Shown here piece after piece: positions 46,787-59,220 of a stretch of 64,000 nucleotides of DNA. This DNA is from Misgurnus anguillicaudatus (taxonomy: Eukaryota; Chordata; Actinopteri; Cypriniformes; Cobitidae): positions 2,341,501 to 2,405,500 of the forward strand of contig NC_073343.2 of assembly GCF_027580225.2 (NCBI RefSeq), given 5' to 3'. Numbering within the stretch: the first letter of the stretch is position 1; every line of letters begins with the position of its first letter. Position numbers and translations under genes: made by a program. The notes under the pieces are model-generated. The model saw nothing but the letters and a program-made list of their open reading frames with translations. It had not been told where the DNA came from and did no database searches.

Positions 46787-48339
46787 TTAAAGGGAAATTC
46801 CACTTCTTTTGACAATATGCTAATTTTCCAGCTCTCCTAGAGTTAAACATTTGATTCTTACCATTTTGCATAGATATGTACACTAGATGTCGCCTTGGCT
46901 ACTTCAGTTCATTGGACCGAATGCGTCAAATTGAGCCACCATCTTGAAACAGGGGAACCCTGCATCAGCGTCATTGTAGGCAATGGTGTAACGGATAACG
47001 GAAGTGGTTCTCAAACTTTTTCCGCGTGCGGCCCCCCTGTGTATGGTGCATTCCTTCGCGGCCCCCCCAAAGAAAATGTATGACAAAAACTGTTCTAAAA
47101 TTTAACATTTGAATTAAACAAAACATATTAAGTTATACAAAGTAGTACTGTTGGTTAGTAGCCTTATTTCTTTTTAGGTTTAATTACACAGAATTCATGA
47201 TAAATGAATGTATTTTATAAAAAGTCATAAAACTGGGGCCCCCTGGCACCATCTGGACCCCAGTTTGAGAACCACTGCCATAAATCATTATAAATGTGAT
47301 TTTCTTGGTTTTCTTTTGGTTCGTTTCAACAGTCAGACATGTATTTATTAGCATTGAGTCCAGAAAAAAATTAAAGTTTTGATATTATGAAAATCTACTT
47401 TTTCTAACTTTAATGCATAGTGCTATAAGGCCTAACATCCATAGGCAGCACAAAAGTCCGGCATCGTCCATGAATTCGAAGTACAGGCGGAGATGGTAGC
47501 ATTACCTAGCTACGTCCTATGACAAGACCCCTGTTTCAAGATGGCGGCGGTTTTGACACATGCTTAGAACCCCAAGGGGAAATCAAGTGTATATATCTAT
47601 GACCATTTTGAAATCCGTTCAGCTGATCTCCGGGTCTGGCGCTAGCACTTTTAGCTTAGCTTAGCACAATCCATTGAATCTGATTAGACCATTAGCATTA
47701 CGCAAAAAAATAACCAAAGAGTTTCAATATTTTTCCTATTTGGAGCTTGATTTTTCTGTAGTTACATTGTGTACTAAGACTGACAGAAAATTAAAAGCTG
47801 CGATTTTTTTAGGCAGATATGGTTAGGACTATACTCTCAAACTGGCGTAATAATCAAGGACTTTGCGGATGTAACATGGCTGCAGCAGGTGTAGTGATAT
47901 TATGCACTGCCTGAAAATAGTCCCCTTGGTTACTTTCAATGAAAGGGGAATATTTTCGGGCGTTGCGTAATATCACTAGTCTGCTGCAGCCATGTTACAG
48001 CAGCAAAGTCCTTGATTATTACGCCAGAATGAGAGTATAGTTTCTAGCCATATTTGCCTAGAAAATCGCAACTTTTAATTTTCCGTCGGTCTTAGTACAC
48101 GGTGTAACTACAGAAGAGTCAAGTTTTAAATAGGAAAAATATTGAAACTCTTCGGTAATTTTTTGCCCGATGCTAATGGTCTAATCAGATTCAGTGGATT
48201 GTGCTGAGCTGTGCTGGGAGTGCTAGCGCCAGACCCAGGGATCGGCTGAATGGATTCCAAAATGGTAAGAATCAAATGTTTAACTCTAGGGGAGCTAGAA
48301 AATAAGCATATTTTCAAAAAAAGTGGAATGTCCCTTTAA
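46787..48339. mobile_element. 1.55-kb TTAA-ended palindromic element with a nested hAT-like insert
   Basis: Left TTAAAGGGAAATTCCACTTC; right GTGGAATGTCCCTTTAA. The inner arms form a very large palindrome centred near 47920: 'gctgcagcaggtgtagtgat' against 'atcactagtctgctgcagcc', and 'ctggcgtaataatcaaggac' against 'gtccttgattattacgccag'. Pairing runs about 300 bp per arm. The left arm is interrupted at 47003-47277 by another element. Confidence 0.8.
47003..47277. mobile_element. hAT-like element with GTGGTTCTCAAACT ends
   Basis: Left AGTGGTTCTCAAACTTTTTC, right CAGTTTGAGAACCACTG. Includes 'ctggggccccctggcaccat'. A 3' part of the same family occurs at about 56690-56868. Confidence 0.75.
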
Positions 48340-48429
48340 GATCTTTTTTTTTTTTTTGATAACTGTTACAGTGACAGTTACATGACCAAGAATTATGAGT
48401 CATTTGACAGGGGGTTGTATTGTAAGAAT

Positions 48430-48595
48430 TAGTTTTCCTGAACAGCTCACTTAGTAGTGCATTGCATTAGCAGCGCAAACGGTCAAGGCTTCGAATTCCA
48501 GTTAACACGCATACTGAAAAAGTGAGCGGCTTAAATGCACTGTAAATTGCTTTAGATTAGTGTCTGCCAAATGCATAATGTGAAAAGTTTCAAAT
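48430..48595 (+). repeat. tRNA-derived SINE
   Basis: 'acagctcacttagtagtgca', 'gcattagcagcgcaaacggt', then 'cactgtaaattgctttagat' and 'tgtctgccaaatgcataatg': box A, box B region and tail in order, all degraded. Confidence 0.7.
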
Positions 48596-49660
48596 GGTTT
48601 CAGTTTGTGCATATCTCAGTCATCGCTGCTTCAACCACTAAATCCACTAACCTCAAGGTAGGCCTTCACTTCAAACAATAGTGCACAAGAATTGTGTGTC
48701 TCTTTCTCTTATCTATTATCTATGAATTCTTTGACTGTCTTTAGGATGCTTAGCAGTGCTGTTTTACCTGAATCTTCAACTTTGATGAAGAGATGAAAGA
48801 AGCGTTTGGACCTTTATCCTCTTTTTGAAGTAGGTCATCAGCTGACTTAGGTAAAAGTGACACAGTCAAATCAGCACATAATATGAATGCAGGAAACCAG
48901 CTGCGTAGTAAGCAGTAAACACGCAGGGGTTTCGGTATGATATGTGGGTTGCATTCAGTCTTGATATACAATATTGTAGCGAAAGTGAGATAAACTCTTT
49001 TGAGTTTTGCTTTGTCACGGGGTGGCCAACTGTATAGCATCTATGAGGGTAACAGATATGGGCTGACTTATAAATAGGAATATCTGTGGGTTATGTCACC
49101 CTTAACAGTAGTTCAGTTAGATATTAAAGTCTGTGCTTATATGCATTTGTTACAGTATTAACAATATAAACGCGTGCTTTTATAAATCATTTTTGTGAAT
49201 CTAGTGCGAACATGAATCTTTATGGCCTTTGTGAATGCTATACAGTAGCTGGCTAAACAGGTGTTTTGTGTCATGGGCTTTAACTGCTGCATACAGGACC
49301 AGAGCTATCCAATTTATTTAAGATTTCACTGTATATCCGACAAAGCATTTTTTTGATGTACTAAAACTGATCTCTTTGGTTAATTTTGGTCTCAGAATAA
49401 GCAAACATCCTTCAGGCGATATGTGATGTCTTTGACTTTGTAATAAGAGAGTAACGGATGACATCTTAGAAAATGGAGTATTGGAAAGGAAAGGTCATTC
49501 CCAGTGGATTAAAATACCTGTGCTTATTTTGGATACAATGTATTGAAATGACAACAGTGAACTTCATCTCATTTTCAGGGTGGTGGTCCAAAATGTCATT
49601 GTATTTTTGGTTTCCTCAGTTTTAAATGTGTGCTAGCACTGTCGGACAAAATAGTCACAA
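48596..49660. other. Presumed bach2 intron 1, nothing recognised
   Basis: No exon, RNA gene or repeat family could be assigned. Confidence 0.35.
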
Positions 49661-49664
49661 TATG

Positions 49665-49950
49665 TACCCCAGCTGTCACTGTGGTGGTACCCTTTCACAC
49701 TAAGGACTTCATATTAGTATCTCAGAGGTACATACAATATTGGTACCAAATGTATAAATATCTGTACCTATTGGTACATATTAGGACAGCATTTTTACTT
49801 ATATTACCTACATTCTTAGAAAAAAAGTACATGAAGGTACAAAAGTTGTCACTGGGAGGGTACCTTTTCAAAAAGTACACTTTTGTACCTAAATGGTACA
49901 TACTGTATTGGGACCTTTTTAAAGGTACCCCCCTTTTTATAAGAGTGTAC
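49665..49950. mobile_element. GTACC-type MITE
   Basis: 'gtcactgtggtggtaccctt' at the left. Internal 'tggtaccaaatgtataaata' and 'gggagggtaccttttcaaaa'. Right end 'aaaggtacccccctttttat'. Same family as 28255. Confidence 0.65.
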
Positions 49951-50584
49951 AGTAACAAGGCTTGTGGCTTTGTCAAATGTTATTTATTATTACAACATAG
50001 AGATTATGTAAACTCTTGCGTTATTTTTTTATAGAGTTTGTGAGGCCTGTTTAGATGTTCTTTAAATAGTTTGTTGTCGCAAGATGCCTTCGTACACCTT
50101 TAAGTCATCTGTACATAAACAAGATGTAAATCGTCTTAAAATGTGTTTACACTTAAATGGTGCATGAGTAAAGTATGATGAAATTTTTTATCAGGTGCTT
50201 AGACATTTCAACATTTGCCTTTTCACATCCCTTCATTTTGCTGTTTTATGACCAGTTAATGAGATCCCAGAAAGATAAAATCTTTGAAGCGTTTTAGTGA
50301 TTCTTAAGTAGTCATTCCGTTTGAGATATTTGAGCTTGTGGTGTGCATGTAAGTATTTCTTCTTTAAAGGACAAGTGAACCAGAAAAGTGAGACTTTTTT
50401 AAATTATTTTTTTGTGAGAAAATCAGGTCCACCCTGCTGGCTTAACCTCATTAGTCTGTCTCTCTGGCCCATGCTGGCCTCAATTACCATCTGTTTAGAT
50501 GGGATGTCCAGACCTTGGTCATGCTGACAAGCCATCCACACTGCCTGTACACTACAAGCGAGTGACTGGACACAACAAAGCTAC

Positions 50585-51310
50585 ACTGTTAACCCGAATA
50601 AGTTCTTTTAACTCAAAAAATTGGGGGCGACTGATTGCCTCTATTTTTTACGTTTATAAACTTAAAGACTGTCAGTTTTAATAGATACATTTTTGAAATA
50701 AATAAATAATAACATTTCACTTAAATCAAAAAATAATTTACTTTTTGTTTATTTTAAAGAGGAAATTTCTTTTTTGATGTCAAATAAATCTTCGGCGTCT
50801 CCAAAGTACTTAGGTAAAGTTTTAGTTCAAAATACCATATACAGTAGATAATTTATTATAACATATTAAAATTGACATTTTGTAGGTGCGAGAAAAAAAA
50901 TCATTTTTGGCATTTGTGTCCTTTAAAATGCAAATGATCTGATCTCTGCACTAAATGGCAGTGCCGTGGATGGATAGTGCAGATTAAGGGATGGCATTAT
51001 CCCCTTCTGACATCACAAGGGGAGCCAAATTAATAAGTTTGTGGGTTGTTCTTTTTCACATTTTCTAGGTTTATAGAAGCACTGGGGACTCAATTATAGC
51101 ACTTAAATCTGGAAATTTTCATGATATGTCCCCCTTAATACTATACTTGAAGTTTTGACAACTTTGAATATTAAAACCTGACAAGTTCAGAGTCATCAAA
51201 ACTTGTGGAAACCAATTACCTAAAAACCAAGTAAACCAACTCAAAATCTCTAAGTAAATATAATATTTATAAATTACAATTAACCCAAACTTAAAAGTTT
51301 ATATTTCATA
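50585..51310. mobile_element. AT-rich element interrupted by a minus-strand MITE A
   Basis: 50765-51137 is a MITE-A copy in reverse ('gtctccaaagtacttaggta', 'ttatccccttctgacatcac', 'gatatgtccccctta'). The flanks ('cactgttaacccgaataagt' left; 'aactcaaaatctctaagtaa' right) look like the two halves of one older element. Confidence 0.65.
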
Positions 51311-53770
51311 CTCATATTTATATGTACAAAATACTACACAGTCTGATCTGTAATCCGATCAGCAGGAGAAAAGCATGCATGTAAACGCTTGAATCGTAGT
51401 ATTTTCTACTCATTCATGTGCACATGTGCAGAACATTTGCACTTAAGTTCACATCTTATATTTACTTTATATTTACGCATCACATTATTCTCGTTACAGA
51501 AACATGCAATAGCATCATGCATTTAAGGTAATGGGCTCATGTGCTGTACATTCTGCAGCGTTCATTTGTACTTTCATAACAATATACTACATAAAGCAAT
51601 AAAATAGCGTCTTGCCTTTTGAAAATTGTGTTTTCATTATACTGTATATCTGAAAACTTCTTAAGAAGAACTTTCTCCAACTCAACTTTGTACATTTATT
51701 CAGAGTTAAAGAGTGCATGAACTTGGCGAGAGAGCCAAGTCCTCTGCTTTTTTCGAGTTCAAATTTAGGCTACTGTTTAAACTGTCTACGTGGGTGGTTT
51801 TTTTCTGCGTGTTAAAGATGAAAGGATTTAGTTCATTTGTTCTTGGCTGTGGATAGTTATTGGGATGCTTTGGGCTAGTTTTGAATGTCTATTGGGATGG
51901 TATTGATACGCAATGCTGGCAACCTTGGCTTTTCGCTTGCGCAGACATTCGGTTCGGAATATATATAAAGTACATGTAAACGAACATTTTATTCATTGCA
52001 ATGTTTAGGGTGCATGTAAAGTTAAACTGTATGTAACCTTCAATCAGATTAAATTCAGTCGGATTGAAACAATTTTGTGTTACACTATTGAGTCTTTCTT
52101 TTTATGGAAAACCACATAAAATATAACTTAATTTAAAAATGCTCTTGTAATGCAGGCTCATGCAAAGCATGATGGAAACTGGAAAGTACTATTCAGTTTT
52201 GTTGATTTAATATTCAAATAATTTTCAATGATATATCTTTCTTGGCACACTGAATGCCATAAAGCTCATCCAACCACAAAAAGTTTGTAATTATTTGCAG
52301 TGTTTGTTAAAATTAGGCTGTGGTATTGAATTGACTCAGTTTGGAAGTTATAAATTACATTTTTGAGTTAAGTGTTTCTGACTCATTTTATTTGAATTTG
52401 TGGATCTCAAAGCTGGGAAAATCGTTAAACACACACAAAACTTTAAAGTTGAATAAACTTCTGTCACAGTTTGAGTACAGTTCACTTATTCTGGTTTACA
52501 GTGAACATAAATGTAGAGCGTTTTAGTTGTGTTGCTAAGCTTTGCATTGCATTAAAAATGCAAGATGAAAAATGTTTGAGTTTAATCTATTTACTCACCC
52601 AAGAGTCTAAATGGAAACAGCCTCTCGTGGCTCATTGCTTTAGTCTGTAAATGAATATATATTTTAATGTCTCCCTTATGAACATCTGCTGATTGTCTGT
52701 ACTGCTTGTACTGAATATGCAAGCGCCTGTGTGTGTTTATTTATAGAGTGCTTGCTGTGTTTCTGTGTCACTGTTGCCCATATTAAAGACAGATATGAGT
52801 CACTTCTCACTTTAGTTTGGGAAATCATGATTCATTCAAGATAGGCTTCAACAGCAAGTGCCAAAAATATTCTGGCATGGAATTACCATATATCTTTAAA
52901 AGCCTGCAGGAATGCCCTATGAGTTATATTTCACCTGTTTATCCAGAACCAAATTGATTTTACCCCCGTTGTGTTTTAGTTAACTGTACTTTGCATAACA
53001 GTTTGCTCAGTTTTGCACAAAAATATTAGTTCTTATATAATTATGGGCACTCGCACTTAGGGATGGGTGATTAAACCTGTGGAAATGTGTCATGATGTGG
53101 CATTTAAATAATTAAATTACTATGTGCACTTTTGATCAAATATAATAATGCACTGCACTTATCATACGCTATGCTAAAGGCTTTGAATATTGTGTCCAAA
53201 ATTACATGGGGAACTCAAGATGGGCAGCTGTGAATGGAATCATTAGTGCATTATGGGAAATTTCCCACAGAGTACCAAAAAAATAGCTTGCATTTTTCAA
53301 AGACGTCCATTCCCACAACATCATTTGTTCACATCCTTTATACTGGCTTGTGAACCTGACAGTGACCCTCTGAAACAGAGACAGCTAACCTTATTTTCAG
53401 CACAATAGTTCATTGTTGAAACTTAATGATGTCATTGTTAAATTTCCTACTGGAAAATCCCTCCAAGATGAACTGTTACATGAGGTGTGTTGCCTCTCTG
53501 GTTGTTTCTATGCCGTCTCTATCCTGGAGGCGTAAAAGCATCAGACAGCACTGGATTGCTGCAAAAGCAACCTGCCACGCACTGTAACAATAGGGATGAG
53601 CTCATGGATCTGCAAATAGCAGCCACATTTAATAGCCTGTGTAATGAGGATGTGTTCATTCAATGTTCTCACCGCAAGAGCGCCAGACAGGCAAAGAGTT
53701 GATGTCAAGGTTATGAGAGATTTCCAAAGATGAGATTCATTCCACTCATTCAGTGTGGTATAGTAATTAA
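51311..53770. other. Presumed bach2 intron 1, nothing recognised
   Basis: Mostly AT-rich single-copy-looking sequence. The plus-strand frame at 53487-53702 shows no domain. No conserved exon structure is seen. Confidence 0.35.
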
Positions 53771-53924
53771 AGGTTTAGGCCTGGGCAGTATATCGAGTTT
53801 TGGTAATATATCATTATTTTTTCCCAACGGGATACGAGACAATACCGCCTATATTGGTTTCAGTTCGATCTGATATGACCCTTCTTTGCAACAGAAGCTT
53901 TGCCACAAATGTACACTTTAAATA

Positions 53925-54118
53925 ATTTTCAATCCAGCGTTGGGTTGAAAAGGGATGAGCCAAGCAATTGGGTTAAATTAACCAAGAAAATGTTTATATT
54001 TGACCTAACAATGGGTGAAAACGATCCAGCATTTTGGGTTGAAACAGCATTTTGGGTCCGTCCTTTTTTGACCCAGTGATTTGTTGAATATAACCCAGCA
54101 TTTTTTGGAGTGTACAAT
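53925..54118 (-). mobile_element. MITE with AACCCAGCATTTTTTGG end
   Basis: Right end 'tataacccagcattttttgg' then 'agtgtac'. Left 'ccagcgttgggttgaaaagg'. Repeated internal GGGTTGAAA/TTGGGTT words. Confidence 0.6.
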
Positions 54119-54677
54119 GAGGTCAGACGTAAACTTATGTTAACAAATACAAACTTAATGTAAAGTGTTACCTACCTTTTTTTGACGATATCTGTACACT
54201 AAATATAGTTATTTAATATCTTATATATTATAATATGTTATAATTTATTTGCTAAAAACTTTATTTGAAGGGGTGTTCATAAGACTGACACGACAACTTC
54301 ATAATCGTGACATGACACGTGTCATGAACATGAAGGAGATTTTATGCAGGTTTATGACAACTGTCATTAAAGGATTAGTCCATTTTCTTAAAAGAAAAAT
54401 CCAGATAATTTACTCACCACCATGTCATCCAAAATGTTGATGTCTTTCTTTGTTCAGTCGAGAAGAAATTATGTTTTTTGAGGAAAACATTGCAGGATTT
54501 TTCTCATTTTAATGGACTTTAATAGACACCAACAATTAATACTTAACTCAACACTTAACAGTTTTTTTCAACGGAGTTTCAAAGGACTATAAACAATCCC
54601 AAACGAGGCATAAGGGTCTTATCTAGCAAAACGATTGTCATTTTTGACAATAAAAATAACAAATATACACTTTTAAA

Positions 54678-57098
54678 TAGGGATGCACCGAATATTCGGC
54701 CCCCGAAAATTTTCGTCAGAAAATGGCCCAAACGTGGATTTTCGGTTTTCGGCCGAAAGACTTTTATCACCGAAAAAATACGGCCGAAATAATGTGATGA
54801 CGCAAACAGAAACCGCGACCTGCACGTGCTTGTCTGAAGTAACATATCTGCGGTGTGGACTAGATTTCTCTCAACCCCGCGTCCGCCGAATTTCTGACCA
54901 GGACCTCCGCAACCTCCGCAATGCCTTTTCTCTGGGCATTTGTGTACTGTTTTCACAAGCTCTGACTAAACATTCGTTCAGATTAACATCCAGAATAACA
55001 GACATTTAACATGATTGCTTTTAAAATTAGGGATGTGCACGAATGGTCAAACATTCGATCTGCAATAATAATTAGAATGGGGAAAAATTATGTTCAAACG
55101 TTTTTATCCGCCACCGCAGCATTACGGCTACTGCTCATTTAATCCTTTTTCACTTCACCTCTACGGTCTTTTACAGACTTAAAATATACATGAAAATTAA
55201 TATGTATGTATTTCTGATTGTTTTGTTAATTCAGATTGCAGACTCATTTAAGTGTTTAGAGTTTTAATGCCGGGTGTTAAAGGAACACGCCCACATTTTG
55301 GGAATTTAGCTTATTCACCGTATCCCCCAGAGTTAGATAAGTCCATACATACCTCTCTCATCTCCGTGCGTGCTGTAACTCTGTCTGACGCAGCCCCCGC
55401 TAGCTTAGCTTAGCACAAAGACTGGAAATGCATGGCTCCAGCTAGTATACTGCTCCCAATAAGTGACAAAATAACGCGATCATTTTCCTATTTATGTGTT
55501 GTGATTTGTATAGTCAAACCGTGTACAAATAACAAGGTGATATGAGACACAGCGATCTTTTGGCAGTGTGCATGCTGAGGGCTGTGTTCTCTGGGGGCGG
55601 GGCACTGCCGCATGGGCGGAGTGATTTGCACAACTCTGACCGAACTCTCTGCACCTCACCAGGGGCTTCTCGTGTGCTGCGAGCGGATCGCTCCGCCCGT
55701 GCGGCGGTGCTTCGTCTTCAGAGAGTGTAGTTCTCAGTGTGTATGCTGTTGGGGGATCGCTGTGTCTCGTATCACCTTGTTGTTTGTGCACGGTTTGACT
55801 GTACAGATCACGGCACATGGGTGGGAAAATGATCGCGTTGTTTTGTCGCTTGTTGGGAGCAGTGTACTGGCTGGAGCCGTGCATTTCCGGTCTTTGTGCT
55901 GGGCTGGGCTGGCGGGGGCTGCGTCGGACGGAGTTGCGGCGCGCACGGAGATGAGAGAGGTATGTATGGACTTATCTAACTCTGGGGGATACGGTGAATA
56001 AGCTAAATTCCCAAAATGTGGGCGTGTTCCTTTAAACGTGCTTCTCCGCCGCCGCAGCCGTGTGCATCATGAGAGATTTGTTCGCTTCCTTATATAGCCT
56101 AGTTTATTTTGTCGTTAATACGACACGAGACACACATGGAAAGCGAAACGGAGAACATTAATTTTATCTGTGGATATGGTTATAACGAACCCGAAAACTG
56201 CAAATTCCGTAACAGCAAACAATAGCTCCGTTTTGTGAAGTGTTGTTAAATTAAGCTCGTAACTTTGCACCCTCAGCAATAATGTATCAAGCCAGCTTGC
56301 GTTATTTGTAACATAATATTAAATTCAGATATATTTGTTAGATCCGTTTGTTGTTCTCACTGGATAACCACAGAGCAGAGTTTTTTTCTGCAGCTGGCAT
56401 TAATGAGAAAAACGGGTTTCAGCGGAGAAGGTAGGCTAAATATGACTTTCTATCTAAACAAAAACATGTCAGACTAAATAACGAAGATATTCACATTTGA
56501 CTGAGCCTTCGATCCATTCAGGGTTTTAACGTGCATTAAAATGCCATCATTTTTATCAGCATTATGTAACATTAATGTTAAACAAAACCACAACTAGCAC
56601 ATCTCAGTTTTTAAACGTATACTGCATGGCAAACAAGCACCAAAGGATTAATTAAACAAACAGTTTAACTTTTAACAACCTGATGTGTCACTAAAATTTT
56701 AATAAAAAAAATTAAATTATACAAAAAAGTAGTGCTTTTGGTTAGTAGCCTTATTTTTTGATTTAATTACACAGAATTCATGATAAATTAATGTATTTCA
56801 TGAAATGTCATAAAACTGGGGCCCCCCTGGCACCATCTCGCGGCCCCCAGTTTGAAAACCACTGGCCTAAATAACTGAAGTTGGGTTTGTTTATGCCATA
56901 TGCTGTTTGGCTTAATTTTCTTCTCAAATTGTGTGTGTTGACTCCATTTCTATTACACGCAAAAATACCATAAGTGCAATGGTAGTACTAATAATTGGCA
57001 TAATTTCTTTCGGTGTTTCGGCTTTCGGTTTTCGGCCTTGGTTTCCTCTTTTTCGGTTTTCGGTTTCGGCCAAGAATTTTCATTTCGGTGCATCCCTA
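54678..57098. mobile_element. Third layer: hAT element copy 2
   Basis: TAGGGATGCACCGAA (54678) and TTCGGTGCATCCCTA (ending 57098), flanked by CTTTTAAA on both sides (54670-54677 and 57099-57106): 8-bp target duplication and the same ends as the 25842 copy. Sub-terminal TTTTCGGTTTTCGGCCGAAA. No intact transposase frame was found; weak frames at 54683-55009 may be remnants. Confidence 0.88.
55278..56035. mobile_element. Fourth layer: 758-bp palindromic element inside the hAT copy
   Basis: Left TTAAAGGAACACGCCCACAT; right ATGTGGGCGTGTTCCTTTAA. The arms pair over about 240 bp ('ccccagagttagataagtcc' with 'ggacttatctaactctgggg'). The GC-rich loop generates spurious frames on both strands. Confidence 0.9.
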
Positions 57099-57529
57099 CT
57101 TTTAAACCACAATTTCTCGTCTAGATCCGGCCCTGAAAGAGTCAGCGTGACCTCACGCAATACGTCAAGAGGTCACAGAGGACGAACGCGAAACTCCACC
57201 CCAGTGTTTACAAGTGTGTTGAAAGAGGACCGTTACGACGTTGTTGTATGTGGAATGATACTAATTAATGTCTTTGTGTCAGTTTATTATTTAAAATGGT
57301 CCGCAAATGTGCGTTTTATATATGTAACACATGACCTCCCTACGTCACTACGCATTTACGTTAGGTCGCACTGGACCGACCTAGACGAAAAGTTGTGGTT
57401 TAAAAGTGCATATTTTTAATTTTTCTTGTCAAAAATGGCAATCGTTTCGCTAGATTAAAACCCTTATGCCTCTTTGGGATCGTTTATAGTCCTTTGAAAC
57501 TCCGTTGAAAAAACTGTTAAGTGTTGAGT

Positions 57530-58025
57530 TAAAGGAATAGTCTACTCATTTCAATATTAAAATATGTTATTACCTTAACTAACAATTGTTGATACATTCC
57601 TCTATCATCTGTGTGCGTGCACGTAAGAGCTGGAGCGCGCTGCGACGCTTCGATAGCATTTAGCTTAGCCCCATTCATTCAATGGTACCATTTAGAGATA
57701 AAGTTAGAAGTGACCAAACACATCAACGTTTTTCCTATTTAAGACGAGTAGTTATACGAGCAAGTTTGGTGGTACAAAATAAAATGTAGCGCTTTTCTAA
57801 GCGGATTTAAAAGAGGAACTATATTGTATGGCGTAATAGCACGCAGTAACACCCTCCCTCTCCCATTATGAGAGGGAGAAGGGGAGCGGACTTTTCAGGC
57901 AAATCGAAGTACTCCCAAAAGTGCTATTACGCCATAAAATATAGTTCCTCTTTTAAATCTGCTTAGAAAAGCGCTACGTTTTATTTTGTACCACCAAACT
58001 TGCTCGTATAACTACTCGTCTTAAC
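57530..58025. mobile_element. TTAA-ended palindromic element beside layer two
   Basis: Starts TTAAAGGAATAGTCTACTC and ends CTACTCGTCTTAA. The inner arms are complementary over about 100 bp (57741-57842 with 57923-58022, for example 'gttatacgagcaagtttggt'). The loop includes 'ccctctcccattatgagagg'. Confidence 0.75.
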
Positions 58026-58189
58026 AAAGACATTTCATCTTTGCATTAAAAATGACATAATTGAACAAATGACACTTATTGACAGTTGTCATAAAATCTC
58101 CTTCATGTTCATGACACGTGTCATGTCATGATTATGAAGGTGTCATGTCTTATGAACACCCCTTCAAATAAAGTTTTACCATTTATTCT

Positions 58190-58605
58190 TTCGTTCAACT
58201 TGTCAAGAACACTCTCAACTCATGTGAGCTATTCTTAAAGGCAATATACTCCTATTATTCTCAGAAAGGCTTTTTAAGGGTCGTTACTGAAAGGGTGGCC
58301 GCTTTAATCAGGTCAGTATGAAATTAGGCCGGTCTTCTCTTGGTGGTCATAACAGCCGTATTGCCCCCTGAAGTGAGGAGGCCTTGAGTTATATGTTCTT
58401 TTTAATGAATGTCTTGGCAGTCTTGGGGAAAATGAGGTTACCACGTTTGTGCTCTGTAATCAATTATTTAATGTTTGTCCTTCGGGATTTAATGAGCATG
58501 TTTCTTCAACTTAATTTTTATTGAGTTTTATTCCAAATACTACCAGTTTCTGTTATAATAAACTGTTGAAAAGCCTCATTTTTATATAATACTTTAGGAT
58601 TCATT
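58190..58605. other. Presumed bach2 intron 1, nothing recognised
   Basis: No exon or repeat family assigned. Confidence 0.35.
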
Positions 58606-58613
58606 GGTTTACT

Positions 58614-59065
58614 TAAAGGCGGGGGGCACGATCTCTGAAAGCCAATGTTGACATTTGAAATCACCTAAACAAACACGCCCCTACCCCAATAGAATCTGGA
58701 CTTTCTTTTGATAGACCCACCCCACACATACGTAAAGCGGGCAATGATGTCGGTTAGTAGACACGCACCTTACTGCTGATTGGCTACAAGTGTGTTTTGG
58801 TACTCGGCCCGACTCTCTTTCCTCGAAAATCAAGCACCCCGCATTTCATATTTGTTTTATTTCAGTTTTTAAAGGTGTTTTAAATTCCTTTCGTGGCTTG
58901 GAGTATAATCATTGTCCGATACCAATTCACTCCCTAGCAACCATTTAGCAACTCTCATATCTCTGCATCAGAATATTATAGTGACAGGTGGGCTCTTTTT
59001 CCTATGTTTTTTAAACCGTTCACCCAAACTCAACTTGTTGGCTTGATCCCGCAATTGCTGCTTGC
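58614..59065. mobile_element. MITE fragment(s)
   Basis: 'ttaaaggcggggggcacgat' with 'acacgcccctaccccaatag' and 'ttggctacaagtgtgttttg' is a GC-rich TTAA-started MITE lacking its right end. 58930-59065 ('ccctagcaaccatttagcaa', 'ggcttgatcccgcaattgct') resembles the 3' portion of another element. Confidence 0.5.
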
Positions 59066-59068
59066 AGC

Positions 59069-59220
59069 TACATTTACATTTATGCATTTTGGTAGACTCT
59101 TTTATCTCAACCAACTTACTGTGCATTCAAGCTATGCATTTTTAAGTGTGCATGCTTGCTGCAAGTCAAACCCATGACCTTGTTGTTGCTAGTAGTACCA
59201 TTGGCTACCACAAAAACTAC
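59069..59220 (-). repeat. tRNA-derived SINE, inverted
   Basis: Tail first ('acatttatgcattttggtag', 'ctcttttatctcaaccaact'), then 'gcaagtcaaacccatgacct' as inverted box B and 'accattggctaccac' as inverted box A. Confidence 0.65.

Larger units (their letters stand above)
54369..57536. mobile_element. Second layer: TTAAAGGATTAGTCC foldback element
   Basis: The left arm begins TTAAAGGATTAGTCCATTTT. Its inner part ('caacggagtttcaaaggact', 'gaggcataagggtcttatct') is mirrored at 57425-57515 ('aagcataaaccctta...' region: 'cccttatgcctctttgggat', 'agtcctttgaaactccgttg'). The outermost right arm is missing, replaced at TTAA (57530) by the next element. The interior (57107-57410) is GC-richer ('gacctcacgcaatacgtcaa'). 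Confidence 0.75.
54255..58185. mobile_element. Outermost element of a multi-layer transposon nest
   Basis: The ends are inverted copies: 'ctttatttgaaggggtgttc', 'atgacacgtgtcatgaacat' and 'gaaggagattttatgc' at 54258-54350, and the complement 'atgttcatgacacgtgtcat' to 'gaacaccccttcaaataaag' at about 58100-58175. Everything between consists of later insertions. Confidence 0.75.

Noticed and set aside
55492..56001. Overlapping ~130-codon frames on both strands
   Set aside because: They lie in the arms and loop of a palindromic GC-rich element, so each arm gives a mirror frame.
56931..57419. 162-codon plus-strand frame as a gene
   Set aside because: It crosses the junction between the hAT end and the surrounding foldback element; no domain is visible.
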